Assembly: GCA_025355225.1 (NCBI GenBank)
Contig: JANYAB010000520.1
Span: 1-12,125 of the forward strand
From: Bacteroidota bacterium
GTDB lineage: Bacteria > Bacteroidota > Bacteroidia > Sphingobacteriales > Sphingobacteriaceae
DNA: 12,125 nt
Reading direction: 5' to 3'
Both the position numbers and the translations under genes were made by a program. The notes beneath the pieces are model-generated. The model saw only the letters and a program-made list of their open reading frames with translations. It was not told the DNA's origin and did no database searches. This document shows, piece by piece, positions 6,832-12,125 of the stretch (positions within the stretch are counted from its first letter, which is position 1; every line of letters starts with the position of its first letter).

Positions 6832-7239
6832 ATGTCAGATTCATTTTTAGGAACAGGCTGGGGGTTTCCCCCAACATTTGATAGTTCGACCGATACCATA
6901 GTGATGACAAGCGATGAAGCCGATATACACCAAAGTCTGCAAATATTGCTTGCGACACGCCAGGGCGAACGGGTAATGGTGCCCGATTATGGGTGCAACC
7001 TGGACGAAATGGTTTTTGAACCCATGACGACCACTTTTAAAACCTATATCAGCGAAATGATACAAACGGCTATACTGTTTTATGAGCCCCGTATCGATCT
7101 GAATACGGTGCAGGTGGACGACAGCCGGGAAACAGAAGGCGTGATCCTGCTGATCCTTAATTATACCATACGCACAACAAATTCGAGGTTCAATTTTGTA
7201 TATCCTTACTATAAAAACGAAGGAACAGAAATACACTAA
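6832..7239 (+). CDS. gp25/GPW-family baseplate wedge protein (Afp9/Pvc9-like)
   Basis: This is a small baseplate protein that in T4 (gp25) and T6SS (TssE) links the wedge to the first sheath ring and helps start sheath assembly. The N-terminus has the family opening FLGTGWGFPPTFD (5-17). The core motif is at 32-55: IHQSLQILLATRQGERVMVP followed by DYGCNLDE, where the 'GER' and 'P.YG' residues are the hallmark. An AILFYEPRIDL stretch (80-90) carries the EPR motif, followed by two strands, the second ending in NYTIRTTNSRFNFVYPYY. The 135-residue length is normal. It starts 1 nt after the PAAR gene stop and overlaps the next start by 1 nt (TAATG). Assignment is very secure. Confidence 0.96.
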   Translation: MSDSFLGTGWGFPPTFDSSTDTIVMTSDEADIHQSLQILLATRQGERVMVPDYGCNLDEMVFEPMTTTFKTYISEMIQTAILFYEPRIDLNTVQVDDSRETEGVILLILNYTIRTTNSRFNFVYPYYKNEGTEIH

Positions 7240-10200
7240 TGGCAAATAATTGTTTAGATACCAGGCTTCTTTCCTACAACGGCACCAGTCAACCGCAGCG
7301 TGCCCTGGATGCTTTAATTGCTAAAGCCGCGCAGGTAGACGAGCGTCAACCCCAGGACCTGATATTGCTCACCAAAAAATACAGCGCCTGGTTAAATTAT
7401 TACAATCTTAACAATGCCGCTACCGGCGATTGGCAGCAGTTAATGAGTAATGATGTTGCCGTAGCAATTGCTTATGTAGCCGATTGGGATACCAAAGACT
7501 ATGCACCGTTTATTAAGTATTTGAACGATAAAATAGTAAATGCAGCCACTGATGGGGATGCGATGAACAACTTTAAGATCCTTTTTGATTTTGTGTTTTC
7601 AGTTACCGCAGCGCTGGATTCTGCTTATAAGCAATTGACGGACGATATTGATTATTACACATTTTTATCTGTATCGGTATCGTCAAAGCTTGCCGCCCCG
7701 TTGAGTATCCTGTTTCAGTATTACAATACGTTTAGAACCACCTTGCCTCTTCCGCTGATCGACCCAACCTCGAAGCTAACGGACCCTTTGACTCCGGTAG
7801 ATCAAATTGTTTTATCACAAAACTTTGATATTACTTTACTAAGTACGCCATTTATTGTCAGTCCGGCAATAACCCCTTTCCCAATAACTTTGAGTGGGGT
7901 AGTGCACCCGGATATTGACCATATTCTTACCCACAATTTATTTACAGGGGCCTTGCAATCCTTTTTGGATGCGGTTATCAATATTGTTAGCCGCACACCC
8001 GCTTACCTTGCTCAAACGTTATCAAACTATCCATCACATACACCGCATTATGCGTTATATCTTACTTTTTTAAACCTGTTTGGTTTTGCGCAGATCCATT
8101 TAAACAAATACACGAAAAAGCATCTTGATTTCTATTATAAAAGGGTTTTATCGTTAAGCAATAATGCTGCCGAGGCTGATGATGTCCACCTGATTTTTGA
8201 ACTGCAAAAAAACACCAAACAGCATTTGCTGCCAAAAGGTACTTCTTTTAAGGCCGGAAAAGATGCCAATAACAATGACTTGTTTTATGCGCTAACGGCT
8301 GACCTGGTGGTGCAAACAGCGCAGGTACAGGCTTTAAAATCCATCTATCTCAATAAGGACAATACTCCTGTAACCCTGTTTGCCTCACCTGTTGCCAATT
8401 CTGAAGATGGGCAGGGAGGGAAATTATTAAGCGCCGATAATTCATGGTTCCCATTCGGGAACCCTAAAAAAATTCAGCCTGCCGCCATCGGTTTTGCGAT
8501 GGCTTCAAACGTGCTCTATTTAAATGAAGGTACGCGCGCAGTGAAATTGCTGTTCACTTGTGTAAGCCTGGCCGGAATTTCATCAGCAGATCTGTCTGGG
8601 CTTTTCAATATACAACTTACGGGTAAAAAAAACTGGTACACCGTAAATAGCTATACCGCCGTCGTAATTGATAATACGCACTTTTCTTTGTCCTTTACGC
8701 TGGAAGGCGATGCACCCGCTATAGTCCCTTACTCCGCAAAAGTCCATGGTGGCAGTTTTACGCAGCCTCTCCCGATGGTACAGGTAATGCTTACCGCTTA
8801 TACCTCTTATCAGAAAATAAAAATACCGCGTATTAGTTCGGTGACTATTTCGGTCACCGTCGGGAACATTACTACAGGCGACGGATCAGTTAAAAACCTG
8901 AGCCTGCAAAATGACGATGGAAAAATAAATTCGGCCAAGCCATTTAAACCATTTGGTGATTTCCCCGATGAGGGGGCATCATTTATTATCGGCAGTAAAG
9001 AGATATTTGAAAAATCACTCACGCAGTTGTCCCTCATTTTTGACTGGCAGCCGCCAATAGTGCAGGACACTTCCGGTACTACAGCGTTATCTACCCTGGA
9101 GAAGGCACTGACTGCATCCAGTACAACCATTGTGTCTAAAATACATGATGCAGTATCTAAAGTTTTTCTATCTCAAACACCCGCCCCGCCTGATCCGAAT
9201 GTAAAAATTTCGGCATTGGCAAAAGGCGACTGGAGTGCTCTTACCGGGTTGGATAAAGAAAGGTTGCTTGGTACAACAATGGATATTACTACCGGTTTAG
9301 GCAATATTGTGAAATCGCCGGCAGATTTTACACCCAATGTCGATTACACGGTTACATCGGTAGATGGTTTTATTAAGCTGACACTCATTGGGCATGATTA
9401 CAGCCTCAGTACATTCCTTAGTAAAATACCTCCCCCATCGGTTAGTGCTACCAGCGATGGCGCCACCCCGCCGGTGATAACCTACAAAGTAGATAAAGCA
9501 GTTATGCCCGTACCCGATCCCCCGGTTACCCGGTCGATAAGTGTAACTTATTCGGCTTCGGATACAATTGCTTTTACTAATACAGCAAACGCTTTTGATG
9601 CACGCAGCAATTTTTATTACCATATAGAACCTTTTGGCTACCGCGAGATGCATCCCTTTATTACAAACGATGCGCTCACCTTATTGCCTGTATTTGACCT
9701 GGATGACGGAACAACAAATGATGATGGCGGAGAATTATGGATAGGCCTGAGCAATGCACTGGCTGACGAGACCTTCTCCATATTGTTCGAGGTTTCGGAT
9801 GGCAGCGCCAATCCGCTGAAAAACATGACTAAAGTAAGCTGGTATTACCTGAACAACAATAATTGGCTGCCATTTAAAACACAGGCCGTAACGGATCAGA
9901 CTAATAATTTGACCTCGTCAGGTTTGGTGATCGTTAATGTACCGTTGGATGCCACGCTAGTCAATACCCGCGCCGACAGTAATTTGATATGGATAAAGGC
10001 TGTGGTACAGAAGGACACAGATGCTATATGCAATTTAATTGCAGTTGATACCAATGCCGGCGAGGCGCAGTTTGTGCAGGATATTGCTAACAATATAGAA
10101 TTTACAAAAACTTTGCCGCCAAATACCATTAGCAAACCTGCGATTGCCGATGCTGCACTGAAGAAAACTCAGCAGCCGTATCCTTCATTTGATGGCCGTA

Positions 10201-10937
10201 TACGCGAAACAGACGATCAGTTTTATATTCGCGTTAGTGAACGGCTGCGGCACAAGCACCGGGCTATTACTACCTGGGATTATGAGCGCCTTACACTTCA
10301 GTATTACCCACAGATATTTAAAGTAAAGTGCATTAACCATACCGGGTTTATACTGGACGAAAAGACCAACGAGCAAAAATATGCCGAGACACTCGCCGGG
10401 CATGTAATGGTGATCACTATTCCGGATCTTACGCATTTAAATACGGCTAACATCCTAAGGCCATACACCAGTATTGGCTTGTTGACCGAGATGCAAAAAT
10501 ACCTGGCCACGCTTACTTCGCCGTTTGTGAAGTTGTGGGTGGTTAACCCGCAATTTGAGGAAGTGCAGTTCGATTTCGAAGTGACGTTCCACGAGAATTT
10601 CGACCCGATCTTTTTTACCGGGCAGCTTAATGACGAGATCGAACAATTTCTTACCCCATGGGCCTATGGCAATCCGCAGGCTATTCAATTTGGAAATACG
10701 ATTGAAAAGTCTGTAGTGCTGAATTTTGTAGAAGAAAGATACTATGTTGATTTTGTTACCTGCTTTACAATGAACCAGATCATTCTTCGTGATGGTGCTG
10801 TAATTAAACAGGCATTATATGATATTGACGAAGCTGTAGCGAGCACGGCACGTTCCATTTTGGTATCGTACTATAACGAAGAAGCAAAGGTTAAACACCT
10901 CATTAATTCACCTGCAAATTGTGACTGTAATGGCTGA
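7239..10937 (+). CDS. Large baseplate wedge protein (Afp11/Pvc11-like, gp6/baseplate-J family)
   Basis: This 1232-residue protein is probably the first of the two gp6-like wedge proteins that build the baseplate ring around the spike. The N-terminal about 300 residues are alpha-rich, with aromatic WLNYYNLNN and DWDTKDYAPFIKYLNDKI segments. From about 316 comes the J-type stretch (VHLIFELQKNTKQHLLPKGT, then FKAGKDANNNDLFYALTADLVV), which corresponds to the 'baseplate J' beta core. Long Thr/Ser/Pro-rich beta segments occupy about 380-970. A conserved C-terminal module begins near 984 (RIRETDDQFYIRVSERLRHK, then HRAITTWDYERLTLQYYPQI), in which the family's helix precedes the wedge dimerisation part. 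The protein ends in NSPANCDCNG. It overlaps the gp25 gene by 1 nt and the next wedge gene by 8 nt. It resembles Afp11 more by position and domain pattern than by any single diagnostic motif. No catalytic motif is visible. Confidence 0.88.
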   Translation: MANNCLDTRLLSYNGTSQPQRALDALIAKAAQVDERQPQDLILLTKKYSAWLNYYNLNNAATGDWQQLMSNDVAVAIAYVADWDTKDYAPFIKYLNDKIVNAATDGDAMNNFKILFDFVFSVTAALDSAYKQLTDDIDYYTFLSVSVSSKLAAPLSILFQYYNTFRTTLPLPLIDPTSKLTDPLTPVDQIVLSQNFDITLLSTPFIVSPAITPFPITLSGVVHPDIDHILTHNLFTGALQSFLDAVINIVSRTPAYLAQTLSNYPSHTPHYALYLTFLNLFGFAQIHLNKYTKKHLDFYYKRVLSLSNNAAEADDVHLIFELQKNTKQHLLPKGTSFKAGKDANNNDLFYALTADLVVQTAQVQALKSIYLNKDNTPVTLFASPVANSEDGQGGKLLSADNSWFPFGNPKKIQPAAIGFAMASNVLYLNEGTRAVKLLFTCVSLAGISSADLSGLFNIQLTGKKNWYTVNSYTAVVIDNTHFSLSFTLEGDAPAIVPYSAKVHGGSFTQPLPMVQVMLTAYTSYQKIKIPRISSVTISVTVGNITTGDGSVKNLSLQNDDGKINSAKPFKPFGDFPDEGASFIIGSKEIFEKSLTQLSLIFDWQPPIVQDTSGTTALSTLEKALTASSTTIVSKIHDAVSKVFLSQTPAPPDPNVKISALAKGDWSALTGLDKERLLGTTMDITTGLGNIVKSPADFTPNVDYTVTSVDGFIKLTLIGHDYSLSTFLSKIPPPSVSATSDGATPPVITYKVDKAVMPVPDPPVTRSISVTYSASDTIAFTNTANAFDARSNFYYHIEPFGYREMHPFITNDALTLLPVFDLDDGTTNDDGGELWIGLSNALADETFSILFEVSDGSANPLKNMTKVSWYYLNNNNWLPFKTQAVTDQTNNLTSSGLVIVNVPLDATLVNTRADSNLIWIKAVVQKDTDAICNLIAVDTNAGEAQFVQDIANNIEFTKTLPPNTISKPAIADAALKKTQQPYPSFDGRIRETDDQFYIRVSERLRHKHRAITTWDYERLTLQYYPQIFKVKCINHTGFILDEKTNEQKYAETLAGHVMVITIPDLTHLNTANILRPYTSIGLLTEMQKYLATLTSPFVKLWVVNPQFEEVQFDFEVTFHENFDPIFFTGQLNDEIEQFLTPWAYGNPQAIQFGNTIEKSVVLNFVEERYYVDFVTCFTMNQIILRDGAVIKQALYDIDEAVASTARSILVSYYNEEAKVKHLINSPANCDCNG

Positions 10938-12125
10938 GCAAAAAGTTATTCAAAAAAATCCGGATTTGACCTATGACCAGGATTACGCTTTTCTCCGGCA
11001 GGCTGGGCTAGATTATATCCAGAATTTAGGGAGCGATACCTGGACCGATTATAACGAGCACGACCCTGGCATAACTATCCTCGAAGCATTATGCTACGCC
11101 ATTACCGAACTGGGTTACCGGACAGACCTGCCTATGGAGGACCTCCTTACGGAACCAAACGGACAGATACCATTATCACAAACCTTATATACGGCCAAAA
11201 ATATTCTTACCCAATCGCCGCTGAACAAAGATGATTACCGGAAATTGCTGATAGATATTGTAGGCGTGCACAATGCCTGGCTGATGTCGGATGATTTTTA
11301 TACCATTAATAATCAAACTGTACCGGCAGGGGAGATCGCGATTTTTGCTGACTGCAAGCAGGATATTCTGTCATACACAACTACTCCTCATCCTATTTAC
11401 TTATCAGGGCTTTATAAAGTATTGCTGGATTTGGACAACGACGACCAGTTTGGCGACCTGAATAATGGCGAATTACAGGTGCTAAACCCATTATCCGGTT
11501 CATTTAAGGCAGGCGATGTGAGCTTTACCGTGATTTTTCCGGTATGGAATGACCCCGCCGTGGTGTCATTATTAACAGCCGATCCAACCTCGGTCAGCGT
11601 TGTCAGCAACGTTTTCCCCGCGGGAGATGTGATCGCCATTCAAATTACTTTTACTTACCTGGTGGGCGCCGTTTCAAATACGATTACGCTAAATGGAATC
11701 GTCAATGTAGATCTGCAGCCCGCAGGGAAAACAGTGGGAGCGACCGATGTTCAGGCTTTTTTCAATCCGGATTTCACAAAGCAAGTGCTTAACCTGTATT
11801 TGTTAAAAATTCAGCAATCGAAAAGGATCGTTCAAACCGCTGTTCGCACCCTAAATGAAAACCGAAACCTTTGCGAAGATTTTGTGAGTGTAACCACCAT
11901 TAGAGACGAGGAAATAGCCATCTGTTGTGATATTGATATTTCGCCGTCCACCGATATGGAACAGGTGCAGGCCGAAGTATTTTTCGCTATTGAAGAGTAT
12001 ATGGATCCTACGATGAACTTTTACCTGTTAACTGAAATGCAGGCAAAGGGATACACCACTGATCTGATTTTTGAGGGCCCGGTTTTGCATCATGGCTTTA
12101 TTGATACTGCCGAACTGGAGCAAAC
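10930..12125 (+). CDS. Second baseplate wedge protein (Afp12/Pvc12-like, gp6/baseplate-J family), 3'-truncated by window edge
   Basis: No stop occurs before the window end; 398 residues are visible. I chose the ATG at 10930, which overlaps the preceding gene by 8 nt and gives MAEQKVIQKNPDLTYDQDYA. The family signature follows at about 38-64: WTDYNEHDPGITILEALCYA then ITELGYR. The 'HDPG.T.LE' residues are a hallmark of gp6-like wedge proteins. Next is a helix (NKDDYRKLLIDIVGVHNAWL), a beta-rich region with SGLYKVLLDLDND, and near the window end an alpha/beta module (IQQSKRIVQTAVRTLNENRN ... DIDISPSTDMEQVQAEVFFA) ending in IFEGPVLHHGFIDTAELEQ, which is also typical. It works with the preceding protein to form wedge heterodimers. 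The C-terminal half is unseen, so full length is unknown. Confidence 0.92.
   Translation, partial: MAEQKVIQKNPDLTYDQDYAFLRQAGLDYIQNLGSDTWTDYNEHDPGITILEALCYAITELGYRTDLPMEDLLTEPNGQIPLSQTLYTAKNILTQSPLNKDDYRKLLIDIVGVHNAWLMSDDFYTINNQTVPAGEIAIFADCKQDILSYTTTPHPIYLSGLYKVLLDLDNDDQFGDLNNGELQVLNPLSGSFKAGDVSFTVIFPVWNDPAVVSLLTADPTSVSVVSNVFPAGDVIAIQITFTYLVGAVSNTITLNGIVNVDLQPAGKTVGATDVQAFFNPDFTKQVLNLYLLKIQQSKRIVQTAVRTLNENRNLCEDFVSVTTIRDEEIAICCDIDISPSTDMEQVQAEVFFAIEEYMDPTMNFYLLTEMQAKGYTTDLIFEGPVLHHGFIDTAELEQ

Noticed and set aside
662..12125. Canonical T6SS or ordinary contractile-tailed prophage
   Set aside because: The sheath is one polypeptide rather than TssB/TssC, there is a LysM adaptor and a DUF5908-like gene, and no capsid, packaging, lysis or Tss membrane genes are visible. 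Flanks could still alter this view.

Overview
The window holds a single-strand, tightly packed gene cluster for a phage-tail-like contractile injection system of the extracellular type (eCIS; the Afp / PVC / MAC / AlgoCIS group). All eleven genes read on the + strand. The parts are a single-polypeptide contractile sheath, two gp19-type inner-tube proteins, a 52-residue DUF5908/Afp6-like protein, a LysM-ended tube/baseplate adaptor (Afp7-like), a VgrG-like spike (Afp8-like), a PAAR tip (Afp10-like), a gp25-type baseplate protein (Afp9-like) and two very large gp6/baseplate-J wedge proteins (Afp11- and Afp12-like; the second runs off the right edge). No capsid, terminase, portal, integrase, lysis gene or T6SS membrane-complex gene is visible. 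This argues against an ordinary prophage or a canonical TssB/TssC-type T6SS, but only for the 12 kb in view.

Organism: most probably a member of Bacteroidota, perhaps family Sphingobacteriaceae (the Mucilaginibacter/Pedobacter side). The grounds are moderate GC, mostly A/T-rich leaders without Shine-Dalgarno before ATG, the gene order (sheath - tube - tube - DUF5908 - LysM - spike - PAAR - gp25 - J - J), and an intergenic block of TTGATT/AATCAA repeats of a kind I associate with that family. This assignment is inference.

Layout: 1-642 is the 3' part of an unrecognised beta-rich protein. 662-3684 carries sheath, tube and second tube. 3722-6402 carries the small Afp6-like protein, the LysM adaptor and the spike. 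6403-6539 is the only sizeable non-coding gap and is filled with TTGATT repeats and an imperfect hairpin. 6540-12125 carries tip, gp25 and two wedge proteins. Junctions are 1-8 nt overlaps or gaps of 1-3 nt except before the sheath (19 nt), the main tube (48 nt), the Afp6-like gene (37 nt) and the PAAR gene (137 nt).

How the parts work together (family knowledge): the two wedge proteins and gp25 form the baseplate around the spike, which is capped by the PAAR tip. The Afp7-like and second-tube proteins join the spike to the stacked tube, and the sheath surrounds the tube and contracts to drive tube and spike into a target. Tape measure, AAA+ ATPase, tail terminator, fibre and toxin cargo are not in this window and are expected in the flanks. 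The most notable points are the unknown first gene, a roughly 250-residue insertion in the sheath, the alanine-rich tail on the second tube protein, the very large first wedge protein, and the repeat block inside the operon.
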